Source: Ruminiclostridium herbifermentans (GTDB taxonomy: Bacteria; Bacillota; Clostridia; Acetivibrionales; DSM-1351). Taken from it: DNA of 64,000 bases. The notes under the pieces are model-generated. The model did no database searches. It was not told the DNA's origin and saw nothing but the letters and a program-made list of their open reading frames with translations. Made by a program: the position numbers and the translations under genes. The stretch lies in NCBI RefSeq assembly GCF_005473905.2, contig NZ_CP061336.1, forward strand, positions 2,224,501 to 2,288,500, given 5' to 3'. Shown here piece after piece: positions 10,601 through 20,374 of the stretch; within the stretch, counting starts at the first letter, position 1, and every line of letters begins with the position of its first letter.

Positions 10601-11102
10601 TCCTGCAGGAATGCTTTATTTTAAAATTGATGATCCAATAATAAATATTAATAATACGGCTACTGCTGAAGAAATAGAAATGTCTATAATGAAAAAGCTA
10701 AAGATGAAAGGTTTGCTGCTTGCTGATGTACAACTAATCAAGCATATGGACAATACTATAGAGGGCAGTTCAAAAATAATACCGGCAAGGATTAATAAGG
10801 GAGATACATTGGGCAAGTCTTCAACAGCATCACTTGAACAGTTTTTTGTGCTGCGTAACTATATACGAAAGCTGCTAAAGGATATGTGTACTGAAATGAT
10901 GAAGGGAAATGTGTCTATTAAACCATATAAAAAGAAGAAAGTAACTTCCTGTCAATATTGCAGCTTTTCATCTATATGTCAATTTGACTTAACTCAGAAG
11001 GAAAATAGCTTTAACATATTGTATGACAAGGAAGACGAAGAAGTATGGAAGCTAATGGCGGGCTTGACAAAAGAGGAAAAAGCACAAAACAAAGGGGAGT
11101 AA
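7635..11102 (+). CDS. addB: ATP-dependent helicase/nuclease subunit B (AddB)
   Basis: 1155 residues, close to the usual AddB length. The N-terminal Walker A is GRAGSGKS. The C-terminal RecB-family nuclease domain carries the Fe-S cysteines: C788 (in YTACPFAYY) and C1106, C1109 and C1115 with the C-x2-C-x5-C spacing typical of AddB. DYKSG in the nuclease core is a catalytic motif. With AddA it forms the double-strand-break processing complex that degrades ends until a Chi site and yields the 3' tail loaded with RecA. Ribosome site AAAGGGAGT. The stop is 3 bases before the addA start, so the two are translationally coupled. Confidence 0.96.
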   Translation: MSLQFIYGRAGSGKSFQCLNQIKLKLLENNSKKLVLLVPEQYTLQAERDLINVLKTGGILKTEVLSFRRMAYRVLNEVGGITYPHLHPAGKCMIIYRILDKMKDEFAIFQKSANCKGFVNTISTLITELKRYDVHPDNLDSVIKHLDEENYLKYKLNEIKLIYSEFENILSQKYRDADDELTLLAGRLDETQMYDNAEIWIDGFSGFTPQEYAVISKLMQKADKLYITICTDVLEDERGIDLSDVFSSAKKAYRKLISIAANCNTSVLSPIGLNGDVPPRFKVSEELRWLEANYNSYSYSCYQKPTKDIELFESINIYSEIEECARDIISKCRDNGLRYKDITVVTRNLAGYENLIEVIFEQYGIPCFIDSKTEITNHPLVRLVLSMLDIFIENWSYETVFRYLKSGLTGIDDTKIDILENYVLACGIRGSRWTQNTDWKTSPELVADDKHSIDNDQLLLEINRTRVEICEPLLRFRSKVKGRKRAADFCSCLYDFLIEIGVQNRIEEQIKQFNNNGLLKLANEYEQVWNILMDVFDQIVEVMGDETIGLERFTNTLKIGLAEYKISTIPASLDQVLVGSVEHSRSHEIKALYVLGTNDGIFPSAGIKEGILSDADRLILNKNGIELASDTKTQVFDEQQLIYRTLTTPKNFLRISWPIADHEGKNMRPSTIISRIKKLFPKITEKSNLQKELSENQIIASITAPIPAFNQLVSALRQKNDGADISEIWLEVFSWFFKQPDWNERCQVMLKALKYKNIALPVDISKIQELYGSNAYSSVSRLEKYTACPFAYYIQYGLGARERKIYQMSPPDVGTFMHTVIERFSKMLEEQNISWRTFDKEWCEEQIAIIVDKLLDSMGNTIIGASRRFRTLTSRLKRVVTRSVWLIAEHIRMSSFDPIGYEIDFGEGGNYPPIVIELESGKRVTLVGRIDRVDALKTDDGTFLRIVDYKSGSKDFKLCDVYYGLQMQLITYMDALWENAEKTNSDKVIPAGMLYFKIDDPIININNTATAEEIEMSIMKKLKMKGLLLADVQLIKHMDNTIEGSSKIIPARINKGDTLGKSSTASLEQFFVLRNYIRKLLKDMCTEMMKGNVSIKPYKKKKVTSCQYCSFSSICQFDLTQKENSFNILYDKEDEEVWKLMAGLTKEEKAQNKGE

Positions 11103-11105
11103 TAA

Positions 11106-14100
11106 ATGTCTGAAATGAAATGGACAAAGGAGCAGTTCAGCGCTATAACAGAAAAAAACTGTAATTTGTTAGTCGCAGCCGCAGCAGGCGCTGGTAAGAC
11201 AGCTGTTCTTGTAGAAAGAATAATTCAGAAGATAATTGATGAAAAAAATCCTATAGATATTGATGCATTGCTTGTAGTTACATTTACTAATGCTGCTGCA
11301 ACTGAAATGAGAGAGAGAATTGGAGCCGCAATATCAAAAACTATTGAGGAAAACAAAGCTTCAAAGAATGTTCGCAGACAGCTTGCACTTCTTAACAAGG
11401 CTTCAATAACTACAATTCACTCCTTTTGCCTTGAAGTGATTAGAAATAACTTTCAGAGTATTGATATTGACCCTAATTTCAGAATCCTTGATGAGACTGA
11501 GGCAACGCTCTTAAAGATTGAAACTCTAAATGAGTTATTTGAAGAAATATATGAGGAAGAAGAGGAAAAAAATCAAGACTTTATTGAACTTTTAGAATCC
11601 TTTGGAAGTAACAGGGATGATCAGAAAATACAGGATATGGTGCTTTCGGTATATAGTTTTGTACAGAGTTATCCATGGCCGCAGCAATGGCTGAATAAAC
11701 AGCTTGAAAGTTATATGATAGACGAGGACTGCGATTTTGCAAATACCATGTGGGGGAAAATCTTATTAGAAACAATAAAATTGCGTCTTGAGGGTTTACA
11801 GGTAATAATGGAAAAGGCTTGCAGTAAGCTGCAATTTGCAATGGGTTTGGAAAAATATTTACCTGTATTTATTGATGATGCAGACATGCTGCGTACATTA
11901 ATAAATAAATTTAGTGTCGCTTTAAATAAGAATAATTTAAATAAGGATAATAAGTTTAACAGTGAAAAGGAAGAAGCAGAAAATAGTGAGATATTAACTA
12001 ACTCAAGGTGGGACGAAATATATAACTTTATTTCAAATATTGAGTTCAGTACATTACCACGTTGCGGTAAGGATGCCGACAAGGAAATTCAGGAAGAAGT
12101 CAAGAAAATCAGAGATGAGTTAAAGGCATATATTAAAAGTCTCAAAGAAGAAGCTTTTTTGCTTAAATCAGCAGAAATAATAGCTGATTTAAAAGCAATG
12201 CATCCAATTCTAAAGTGTTTAACAAGGCTTATTTTAGATTTTAGCAATAAATATACAAATAAGAAAAATCAAAGGGCTTCAGTTGACTTTAATGATTTAG
12301 AGCATTTATGCTTAAAAATACTTTCAGAGGTTGATGAGGAAGGAAATATTCATCCTACTAAGGTGGCAAATTTTTATAAAGAGAAGTATTCAGAGATATT
12401 GGTTGATGAATATCAGGACAGCAATTTAGTTCAAGAAATCCTTATAAAAATGATATCCCGTGAAGACATAGGTACTCCAAATGTATTTATGGTTGGGGAC
12501 GTTAAGCAGAGCATTTATAGATTTAGGCAGGCAAAGCCTGAATTATTTCTCGAGAAATATAATAACTATTCTGATGCAGAGAATAGCTTGTATAGAAAGA
12601 TATTACTGTTTAAAAACTTCAGAAGCAGAAAAGAGGTAATTGATGGAGTTAACTTCGTTTTTAAACAAATAATGTCGGAAAGTATCGGTGAACTTGATTA
12701 CTCAGATATAGAAAAATTGAATCCTGGAGCCAGCTATACTGAAAACTTTGATGAAAGCAGGAAGGTAGGCGGTGAAGTAGAACTTCACTTAATAGAAACT
12801 GTAGACAGAGATAATGAGATTAATTTTGAACATTCAGATAACGAAAGCTATGGAGAGGAAACAGAAATTGATGAAAAACTTGATGAGGATGAGATATTAG
12901 ACAATCTTCAACAGGAGGCTAGAATGGTTGCAAACAGGATAGTTGAACTGTTAAAGCCTGATAAAAATGGAAAGAAATTTAGTGTTTTAGACAAAAAAAC
13001 AAATGAGTATAGAGACTTACAGTTTAAAGATATTGTAATACTGCTTAGAACAACTAAAAATTGGACAGACATTTTTTCAGAAGAACTTTCAAAGTCTGGA
13101 ATACCTACATTTTCAGACACAGGAAGTGGATTTTTCAAAACACCAGAGGTACAAGTGGTTTTATCTCTATTACAGATAATAGACAATCCATATCAAGATA
13201 TTCCCCTTTTATCTGTATTAAGATCACCTATAGGGAATTTCAGTACAAATGATTTAGCTGAACTGAGACTTGCTGACAAAAGGTCTTCATTATTTGAAGC
13301 TTTAAAAATATTAGCATTACAGGAAAACAAAACGAGTGGCAATAGTAATTTTGAAAATGCTAATACAAGTAGTGAAAAGGCAAAAAGGTTTTTGGATAAC
13401 TTAGCAAAGTGGAGAGATATGTCATTGTATATGTCTACTCATAAGCTGATTTGGCAGCTATATGATGATACTGCATATTTTAGCATAGTAGGTGCAATGC
13501 AGGATGGTGAAAAAAAACAGGCAAATTTACGTGTGCTATTTGAAAGGGCTCTTCAGTTTGAGAATACCAGCTATAAGGGTTTGTTTAATTTTATAAACTT
13601 TATAGATAAATTGAAGACAAACAAAGGTGATTTGGGCAGCGCTAAGATACTTGGTGAAAATGATAATGTAGTGAGACTTATGAGCATACATAAAAGTAAA
13701 GGCTTGGAGTTCCCTGTTGTTTTTTTATGCGGCTGCGGCAAGAAATTTAATTTTCAAGATATGTACAAGGGTATTTTACTTCACCAAGAGTTAGGTTTTG
13801 GGCCTGATTATGTTGATTATAAAAAGAGAATAAAATATCCTTCTGTACCTAAATTAGCTATTGCAGAGAAGCTTAAAAAAGAAACTCTTTCCGAAGAAAT
13901 GCGTATTTTATATGTTGGAATGACTAGAGCAAGAGAGAAGCTTATTTTAACAGGTGCGGTAAATAACTTGGAGAGGTCGGCAAACAAATGGCTTTCTGTT
14001 TCATTAAACAACACTGAAAAATTTCCTGCACACGATATGATGAAGGCTCAAAATTATTTAGATTGGATTTGTCCTTGCGCAATGAGGCATATCAATTCGG

Positions 14101-14984
14101 ATAAGCTTCGGAAAGTAGCTGGTATTGGAAAGGAACTGGGTCAATTTAGAATAAACGACCAATCAGTATGGGAGATTTTTCTCTATAATAAAAAGCATGT
14201 AGCTGTACCTAATATTGTGGAGCAGGAAAGTACAATAAAAACAGACGCTATAGACTGGCTAAAAAGCAATACTTCAGAGATTAGATGCAGAGAAGAACTT
14301 GTTAGGCGTTTGGATTGGAAATATAAATATAAGAATTTTGCAAGTATACCATCAAAGATATCAGTTACTGAGATAAAAAGATTTTTTAATATAAATAATG
14401 AAGGTGAGGATGCTCCAATAAATAGAGAGGTTGGTATAAAAAAACCCTTGTTTTTGCAGGAGAAAAAAGGACTTAGTTCAGCAGAAAAAGGTACAACCAT
14501 GCACTTTGTAATGCAGCACCTTGATTTTTATGATAATAATATTCAAAATCAAATAAATAATATGGTTCAAAAAGAATTGATAACCGATAAGCAGGCAAAG
14601 AGCGTAAATGTTAACAAAATTAAAGCATTTATTTCATCGCCTATATGTCAAAGAATGCTATTGTCTGGGAATTTTTTCAGAGAGGTTCCATTTAATATTG
14701 AACTTCCCTTTGAAGAACTATATCCTGCAGCTGACACGGAATTAATTACTGATGATAATATACTGCTGCAGGGCGTAATTGACTGCTACTTTGAAGAAGA
14801 CAACAAAATAATATTAATTGATTATAAAACAGATTATATTAAAAAAGGGGAAATCGAGAATATAAAAAGGAAATATGGCATTCAGATATCTTATTACACT
14901 AAAGCTTTGGAACTACTAACAGGTTTGTCTGTAAGTGAACGATATATATATTTATTTTCAGTTGGGGAATTTGTTGAAATGTAG
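11106..14984 (+). CDS. addA: ATP-dependent helicase/nuclease subunit A (AddA)
   Basis: 1292 residues. UvrD/RecB-type superfamily 1 helicase with Walker A AAAGAGKTA near residue 25, Walker B region LVDEYQDSN, and helicase motifs VGDVKQSIYRFR, SIHKSKGLEFPVVF and YVGMTRARE. The C-terminal nuclease domain has GVIDC and IDYKTDY (near residue 1239), the metal-binding Asp and Lys of RecB-family nucleases. It is the motor and 3'-strand nuclease of AddAB in recombinational repair. The acidic, Glu-rich stretch around residues 560-600 appears to be a linker. The start has GGGGAGTAA just upstream; the gene directly follows addB. Confidence 0.96.
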   Translation: MSEMKWTKEQFSAITEKNCNLLVAAAAGAGKTAVLVERIIQKIIDEKNPIDIDALLVVTFTNAAATEMRERIGAAISKTIEENKASKNVRRQLALLNKASITTIHSFCLEVIRNNFQSIDIDPNFRILDETEATLLKIETLNELFEEIYEEEEEKNQDFIELLESFGSNRDDQKIQDMVLSVYSFVQSYPWPQQWLNKQLESYMIDEDCDFANTMWGKILLETIKLRLEGLQVIMEKACSKLQFAMGLEKYLPVFIDDADMLRTLINKFSVALNKNNLNKDNKFNSEKEEAENSEILTNSRWDEIYNFISNIEFSTLPRCGKDADKEIQEEVKKIRDELKAYIKSLKEEAFLLKSAEIIADLKAMHPILKCLTRLILDFSNKYTNKKNQRASVDFNDLEHLCLKILSEVDEEGNIHPTKVANFYKEKYSEILVDEYQDSNLVQEILIKMISREDIGTPNVFMVGDVKQSIYRFRQAKPELFLEKYNNYSDAENSLYRKILLFKNFRSRKEVIDGVNFVFKQIMSESIGELDYSDIEKLNPGASYTENFDESRKVGGEVELHLIETVDRDNEINFEHSDNESYGEETEIDEKLDEDEILDNLQQEARMVANRIVELLKPDKNGKKFSVLDKKTNEYRDLQFKDIVILLRTTKNWTDIFSEELSKSGIPTFSDTGSGFFKTPEVQVVLSLLQIIDNPYQDIPLLSVLRSPIGNFSTNDLAELRLADKRSSLFEALKILALQENKTSGNSNFENANTSSEKAKRFLDNLAKWRDMSLYMSTHKLIWQLYDDTAYFSIVGAMQDGEKKQANLRVLFERALQFENTSYKGLFNFINFIDKLKTNKGDLGSAKILGENDNVVRLMSIHKSKGLEFPVVFLCGCGKKFNFQDMYKGILLHQELGFGPDYVDYKKRIKYPSVPKLAIAEKLKKETLSEEMRILYVGMTRAREKLILTGAVNNLERSANKWLSVSLNNTEKFPAHDMMKAQNYLDWICPCAMRHINSDKLRKVAGIGKELGQFRINDQSVWEIFLYNKKHVAVPNIVEQESTIKTDAIDWLKSNTSEIRCREELVRRLDWKYKYKNFASIPSKISVTEIKRFFNINNEGEDAPINREVGIKKPLFLQEKKGLSSAEKGTTMHFVMQHLDFYDNNIQNQINNMVQKELITDKQAKSVNVNKIKAFISSPICQRMLLSGNFFREVPFNIELPFEELYPAADTELITDDNILLQGVIDCYFEEDNKIILIDYKTDYIKKGEIENIKRKYGIQISYYTKALELLTGLSVSERYIYLFSVGEFVEM

Positions 14985-15048
14985 AATAGTGGCAGCACAG
15001 TAACGTGATAACAGATAAAAATACTTTCAGAAAAATATAAATAAAGTG

Positions 15049-15077
15049 TTGACACTTTAAATTTATCGTGCTAAAAT
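15049..15077 (+). promoter_or_regulatory. Promoter of tRNA-Gln
   Basis: TTGACA (15049-15054), 17-base spacer, TAAAAT (15072-15077), about 20 bases before the tRNA. A near-consensus vegetative promoter. Confidence 0.85.
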
Positions 15078-15095
15078 ACTTCTTGTTGATGACGT

Positions 15096-15169
15096 TGCGG
15101 GTTTGTGTAATGGCAGCACGACTGACTCTGGCTCAGTTTGTCAGGGTTCAAATCCTTGACCCGCAGCCA
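15096..15169 (+). tRNA. tRNA-Gln (anticodon CTG)
   Basis: 74 bases including an encoded CCA. Acceptor TGCGGGT pairs with ACCCGCA, the anticodon loop is CTCTGGC, and the T arm is CAGGG-TTCAAAT-CCTTG. Expressed alone between its own promoter and terminator. Confidence 0.92.
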
Positions 15170-15208
15170 AAAGTATTTCAATTTATGTTGAAATACTTTT
15201 TTTATTTT
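15169..15208 (+). terminator. Intrinsic terminator of tRNA-Gln
   Basis: AAAAGTATTTCAA, short loop, TTGAAATACTTTTTTT: a 12-13 bp stem with a T run directly after the CCA end. Confidence 0.9.
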
Positions 15209-15250
15209 TATAGAAAACTATCATCATAGCTAATAATTTTCTATAAAAAC

Positions 15251-15282
15251 AAAAAAACAGAAGTCAAAGCTTCTGCTTTTTT
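15251..15282 (+). terminator. Second small terminator-like hairpin
   Basis: CAGAAG, 6-base loop, CTTCTG followed by CTTTTTTG, and preceded by seven A, so it could act in either direction. It may back up the tRNA terminator. Confidence 0.55.
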
Positions 15283-15494
15283 GAATTAAATTTCTTTGTT
15301 TATCGTCCGGGTAAAACAAAAGAGCTCTTACGTTTAATAATAGTTTTATTATACAAAGTAAATAATAGTAGTGTCAATAAGTGGGGCAATTTTCTTATTT
15401 AGATATTAATTTTACTACTATAACATTATATTCTGTAATATGACTAAATGCTATTGGCAAAATAATATTTGAACATTGATATGCTGTGTTTTAT

Positions 15495-15560
15495 ATATTT
15501 TGTGAGTAACTCATTTAGGTAAGTTTGCACAGAAGTATTAGTAATCAGTACTATAATTTT
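15495..15560 (+). repeat. Dispersed repeat family A, copy 1
   Basis: One of four intergenic copies (others 23861-23965, 30139-30205 minus, 37130-37225). Shared core: TTGTGAGTA, CATTTAGGTA, GTTTG, then an AGTAC..GTACT mini-hairpin and CTATAA. The rest of the 15209-15820 gap is very AT-rich DNA in which I see no gene. Confidence 0.6.
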
Positions 15561-15820
15561 ATACCTAGATTATATTTGTTCGGAAAAAGCCAATACTTTA
15601 AAATATTTTGAAAGATGTATAAAATAATTTGCACAACGCGTTAATAGTTAATATAAATAAAATATATTATAGCTTAGTATTTTATGTGAAAACATAGAAT
15701 GATTACAATAATATATAATGATTACTAAAATGTATTTTGTAATATGTACTTTAGTATGATAGAATAATATAGATACTAATTTTATAGATACTTAGTATTT
15801 CGTTAAAAGAGGAAATATTT

Positions 15821-17011
15821 ATGAAAATATTGATGCTGTCTTGGGAATATCCACCAAGAATAATAGGTGGAATATCTCGAGTAGTTTATGATTTAGCTCA
15901 AAATTTAGGCGAAGCTGGCAATGATGTTCATGTCTTGACATGCTGGGAGCCTTATACACAAGAATATGAGATTGATAAGAATGTAACAGTGCATAGAGTA
16001 CATGTCTACAATAATCCATCAAGCACTTTTGTAGAGTGGGTTATGCAGCTTAATTTTGCGATGGTTGAATATGCGGTAAAGCTTCTCCAAAATTATGAAT
16101 TTGACATAGTTCATGCTCATGATTGGCTTGTGGCGTATGCTTCGAGGGTATTAAAGCATTCTTATGATATTCCGATTATTTCAACAATACATGCTACCGA
16201 ATATGGAAGAAATAATGGAATACATACCGATTTATCGAGAACAATAAATAATATAGAAAAATGGTTGATGAGTGAGTCTGATTCTCTTATTGTCAACAGT
16301 AAATATATGAAGGATGAATTAATATCCGTTTTCAATATTAATTCAGATAAGATTAGAGTTATTAGCAATGGCGTTGATTTAGATAAATTTAAAAATACAT
16401 CTAAGGATTTAGAGTTTAGAAAAAATTATGCTTCTCCAAATGAAAAAATAGTGTTTTATGTGGGAAGACTTGTTAATGAAAAAGGTGTTCATGTATTACT
16501 AAATGCAGCACCTAAAATATTACGTGAATTTAATGATGTAAAGTTTGTAATTGCGGGCAAAGGACCGTGCTTAAATAATTTAATAGAACTTAGCCATGAG
16601 TTAAATGTTAACGAAAAAATTTACTTTACTGGCTTTGTAAGTGAGGAGGTTTTGTTAAAACTTTATATGTGTTCGGATATAGCTGTTTTTCCGAGTACTT
16701 ACGAGCCTTTTGGTATCGTTGCACTAGAAGGAATGGTTGCAGGCATTCCTGTTGTGGTATCTGATGCTGGAGGTCTCAATGAAATTGTAAATCATAAAGA
16801 AGATGGAATGAAATTTTATAGCGGAAATTCAAATTCTTTAGCTGATTGTATTTTAGAATTATTAAAAAATCATGAACTGTCAGAAAAAATTTGCAATGCA
16901 GCATTAGAAAAGGTACAAAAATATTATAATTGGAGTAATATATCAAAAACCATTTCTGAAGAATATAGATATGTTATTTCTCAATTTAGCAGCGAAAAGA
17001 AAACTAAATAA
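15821..17011 (+). CDS. Family 4 glycosyltransferase (GT-B fold)
   Basis: 396 residues. The N-terminus MKILMLSWEYPPRIIGG is the classic glycogen synthase/sucrose synthase-like beginning with the Gly-rich nucleotide loop, and the C-terminal half has NEKGVHVLLNAA and the E-x7-E motif in PSTYEPFGIVALEG. It transfers a sugar from an activated nucleotide donor with retention; the acceptor could be a cell-envelope lipid or polysaccharide, which sequence cannot decide. No membrane segments. Start has GAGGAAAT upstream. RNase J follows by 85 bases on the same strand, but no functional link is apparent. Confidence 0.88.
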   Translation: MKILMLSWEYPPRIIGGISRVVYDLAQNLGEAGNDVHVLTCWEPYTQEYEIDKNVTVHRVHVYNNPSSTFVEWVMQLNFAMVEYAVKLLQNYEFDIVHAHDWLVAYASRVLKHSYDIPIISTIHATEYGRNNGIHTDLSRTINNIEKWLMSESDSLIVNSKYMKDELISVFNINSDKIRVISNGVDLDKFKNTSKDLEFRKNYASPNEKIVFYVGRLVNEKGVHVLLNAAPKILREFNDVKFVIAGKGPCLNNLIELSHELNVNEKIYFTGFVSEEVLLKLYMCSDIAVFPSTYEPFGIVALEGMVAGIPVVVSDAGGLNEIVNHKEDGMKFYSGNSNSLADCILELLKNHELSEKICNAALEKVQKYYNWSNISKTISEEYRYVISQFSSEKKTK

Positions 17012-17096
17012 TAGCTATATAGGAAACATTTCCGAAATAAACCAATTTAGTTAGTATAAGTAGTTATTTTTTTATAGTAAAATTGGAGGATTAATT

Positions 17097-18764
17097 GTGT
17101 CAAAAAGTAAAAAAAAGTTAAGAGTAATACCATTAGGTGGATTGCAGGAAATTGGCAAGAATATTACTGCGTTTGAATATGGTGATGATATTGTTGTTGT
17201 TGATTGCGGGCTTTCATTTCCTGAGGATGAAATGCTGGGAATTGATTTAGTTATACCAGATGTGACTTATTTAGTTAAAAATAAAGAAAAGGTTAGGGCA
17301 ATAGTATTAACCCATGGACACGAGGACCATATTGGAGCACTGCCATATGTTTTAAGAGAATTAAATGTTCCTGTATATGGAACAAAATTGACTATAGGTT
17401 TAATAAAATGCAAGCTTGAAGAGCATAGTTTGCTAGATACTACTGATTTAAGGACTGTTTGTGCAGGTCAAACTATTGACCTTGGAGCTTTTAAGGTAGA
17501 ATTTATTCATAATACTCATAGTATTGCTGATTCGGTATCTTTAGCTATACACACTCCATTAGGAGTTATAGTTCATACTGGAGATTTTAAGATTGATTAT
17601 ACTCCAATACAAGGCGAAACAATGGATTTAGCAAGATTTGCTGAACTTGGAAAAAAAGGTGTTCTATTACTTATGTGTGATAGCACTAACATAGAAAATG
17701 AAGGCTATACAATGTCTGAACGTACTGTTGGAGAAACCTTCAATGAAATTTTTGCTGACTGCAAGGGTAGGATTTTGGTTGCAACCTTTGCATCAAATGT
17801 TCATAGAGTACAGCAGGTAATCAATTCTGCAGTTAAATATGGTAGAAAGGTTACTGTTATTGGAAGAAGCATGGTAAATGTTGTTAATGTAGCAATAGAA
17901 CTTGGTTATTTGATTATTCCAGAGGGTGTACTTGTTGATATGGAAAACATGGATAAAATTCCTCCTGATAAGCTTGTAATAATTACTACAGGCAGTCAGG
18001 GTGAAACAATGTCTGCGTTAACAAGAATTACTTTTGGAGAACATAAAAAAGTAGAAATATATCCTGGGGATTTAGTAATTATTTCAGCTTCACCTATCCC
18101 TGGTAACGAAAAACTTATTTCAAGAGTTGTAAATGAACTGTTTAAAAAGGGTGCTAAAGTTGTATATGAGGCATTAGCTGATATTCACGTCTCGGGACAT
18201 GCGTGTCAGGAAGAAATAAAGCTTATTCATAATCTCGTTAAACCAAAATTTTTCATGCCAGTACACGGAGAACACAGGCATTTGAGACAGCATACTGATT
18301 TGGCAATAAAAATGGGAATGCCAAGTGAAAATGTATTCATATTAGAAAACGGTAAAGTGCTAGAGTTAACCCATGATTCTGCCAAAATAAATGGAAGTGT
18401 TACAGCTGGAAGAGTCCTTGTAGATGGACTTGGAGTTGGAGATGTTGGTAATGTTGTTCTTAGAGATAGAAGACATTTATCACAGGATGGCTTGATTGTG
18501 GTTGTTATTACTATTGAAGGTGATACTGGCAATGTAGTAGCAGGCCCTGATATTATTTCAAGAGGCTTTGTTTATGTTCGTGAATCAGAAGATTTGATGG
18601 ATCAGATAAAAGAAATTGCAAAACAAGCTGTCAATAAAAGTGCAGGCAAAAGCCGCGGTGATTGGTCTATTAGAAAGTCTGCTATACGTGAGGATTTAAA
18701 AGACTGTATTTATCAGAAAACAAAGCGTAAACCAATGATTTTGCCAATAATAATGGAGATATAA
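17097..18764 (+). CDS. rnj: Ribonuclease J
   Basis: 555 residues, the normal length for RNase J. It starts at GTG, with GGAGGA 6 bases upstream. The metallo-beta-lactamase signature THGHEDHIG (residues 72-80) binds two zinc ions, the beta-CASP region carries HVSGHA, and MPVHGE provides another ligand histidine. It acts in cytoplasmic mRNA turnover and rRNA/tRNA processing as 5'-3' exonuclease and endonuclease. Only one copy is in the window, so J1 versus J2 is not decided. It faces the minus-strand TmcAL gene across a short gap. Confidence 0.95.
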   Translation: MSKSKKKLRVIPLGGLQEIGKNITAFEYGDDIVVVDCGLSFPEDEMLGIDLVIPDVTYLVKNKEKVRAIVLTHGHEDHIGALPYVLRELNVPVYGTKLTIGLIKCKLEEHSLLDTTDLRTVCAGQTIDLGAFKVEFIHNTHSIADSVSLAIHTPLGVIVHTGDFKIDYTPIQGETMDLARFAELGKKGVLLLMCDSTNIENEGYTMSERTVGETFNEIFADCKGRILVATFASNVHRVQQVINSAVKYGRKVTVIGRSMVNVVNVAIELGYLIIPEGVLVDMENMDKIPPDKLVIITTGSQGETMSALTRITFGEHKKVEIYPGDLVIISASPIPGNEKLISRVVNELFKKGAKVVYEALADIHVSGHACQEEIKLIHNLVKPKFFMPVHGEHRHLRQHTDLAIKMGMPSENVFILENGKVLELTHDSAKINGSVTAGRVLVDGLGVGDVGNVVLRDRRHLSQDGLIVVVITIEGDTGNVVAGPDIISRGFVYVRESEDLMDQIKEIAKQAVNKSAGKSRGDWSIRKSAIREDLKDCIYQKTKRKPMILPIIMEI

Positions 18765-18788
18765 TTAATTATAAAAACCTATTGGAGT

Positions 18789-18873
18789 TGTTGCAAAGCA
18801 AAAAATTGCTACTGCTTACTATTTCATGTTCATGCAATAAGATGGGTATACAGAAAAAAGTTGCTTTGCAACA
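18789..18873. repeat. 13-bp perfect inverted repeat between convergent genes
   Basis: TGTTGCAAAGCAA (18789-18801) and TTGCTTTGCAACA (18861-18873), 59 bases apart. It lies between the converging rnj and TmcAL stops and may serve both as a weak bidirectional terminator, although there is no T tract. Confidence 0.5.
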
Positions 18874-18892
18874 GCCACTAAATGGTTTTAAA

Positions 18893-20170
18893 CTAATTTA
18901 TTATAACAATATTCTGCGTATATTCTTGTCCAGACTTTCTGAAGGCTGGATTTTTATAGCCTAGAACATACAAATCAGTTGATTGGGCTTCAATTTCAAG
19001 CATTCTTTTAAGTAGTCTGTTACAAGAATTCTTATAGTCAACAGGTTTTGTAACAATAGGTAATATAGAGTTTTTCTTAATTTTCGTAAGTATTTCTCGG
19101 CCTCTTTTATTAAATCCTAATATTCTAGCATATTGAGGTCCTCCATCCTGTTGGAATAAATCCATGTCATCCTTTGTAACTCCAGCGAGTAGAGAGAATA
19201 ATATTCTTTGTAATCTAGTTCTTGTATACCTTTTTGTACATATATTTGATAAAAGGCTGTCAATGCTGCCAGAAGAATCAGCAGCTTTTTTGATTCTATA
19301 TTCAAGACCCTCTGATATACCAGTTATTTTCCCAAGCTTTTCTATACTTACATACCTCAAGAATGCAAGAAGAATGTCTTCAAATGAATTAATGTTAATA
19401 GGACCTCTGCCTTCTTTAAATTCTCTCTCTATAATGGTTTTGGTAATATCAGGTATAGCCTGAACAGTATTAGGACATAATTGCTGCTCTTGCTCATCAT
19501 AAATATTAAAAATACTGTTTCTTATTGCAGTAGCACTTGAAATGTCCCCTGTGATAACAGGTGAATTGTATTGATTTGCTACCCTTTCAATTGTATATGG
19601 CTTAATGGCGCTTTTTAGCCTGTTTAGTGCCTTTAGATACTCAATGCCTAAAATATTATTTGAAGTCTCAAGAAGGGAAGAAAGATTAACTGTATGCTCT
19701 GAAACCAAATGATGCTTTATATAATATTCAATACCCTTTTGCCTGCAAACAGGGAAGGATAATCCTAATGAGAGCTGCCTTTTCAACTCAGCTTTGTATT
19801 CATCGGGCTCCTTTACTAAAATATCGGCAATGGATATTAGAGAATCAATATTACCATGCTCACTTCCAAAGGAGATACAATCAACCACACCTATACTATC
19901 TAATATTTTGACAGCTCCAAAACCAAAAGCTTCTGCGCTTGACATGGCATAAGGAAGAGGTAATTCAATAACTAAATCAACTCCGCTTTGAAGGGCAATT
20001 TCTGCTCTGGCAAATTTATTTATGAGTGCAGGTTCACCACGTTGAATAAAATTACCGCTCATAACACAAACAACAGTGTCACAACCAGTTATTTCTTTTG
20101 ATTTTTCTATATGATATTTATGACCATTATGAAAAGGATTGTATTCTGTAACAATACCAAGTACACTCAT
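18893..20170 (-). CDS. tmcAL: tRNA(Met) cytidine acetate ligase
   Basis: 425 residues from the ATG at 20170, chosen because GGAGGTTAAT directly precedes it; an ATG nine codons upstream has no such site. The nucleotidyltransferase HIGH-like motif is seen in EYNPFHNGHKYH at the N-terminus, followed by SGNFIQRGEPA and NKFARAE, which are characteristic of the YlbM/TmcAL family. The enzyme activates acetate with ATP and forms N4-acetylcytidine at the wobble position of elongator tRNA-Met. A CAT-anticodon tRNA is encoded at 29975-30051. Monocistronic and convergent with rnj. Confidence 0.92.
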   Translation of the reverse strand: MSVLGIVTEYNPFHNGHKYHIEKSKEITGCDTVVCVMSGNFIQRGEPALINKFARAEIALQSGVDLVIELPLPYAMSSAEAFGFGAVKILDSIGVVDCISFGSEHGNIDSLISIADILVKEPDEYKAELKRQLSLGLSFPVCRQKGIEYYIKHHLVSEHTVNLSSLLETSNNILGIEYLKALNRLKSAIKPYTIERVANQYNSPVITGDISSATAIRNSIFNIYDEQEQQLCPNTVQAIPDITKTIIEREFKEGRGPININSFEDILLAFLRYVSIEKLGKITGISEGLEYRIKKAADSSGSIDSLLSNICTKRYTRTRLQRILFSLLAGVTKDDMDLFQQDGGPQYARILGFNKRGREILTKIKKNSILPIVTKPVDYKNSCNRLLKRMLEIEAQSTDLYVLGYKNPAFRKSGQEYTQNIVIIN

Positions 20171-20374
20171 ATTAACCTCCCATGTCGTTTTGGGCACAAA
20201 ATTTTGTGAATACTTAGTGGTGAAATACTTACAAGCCTAAGTATCAATGGTTATTATATCAATTAAGCATTTAATACTCAACTTGCAATTTAAAATTGGT
20301 TTATAAGAAAATTAGAATCGTGTTAATGAAAAAATATTATAACTTCAATTTTAATTACTTGAGCTGAATTAATT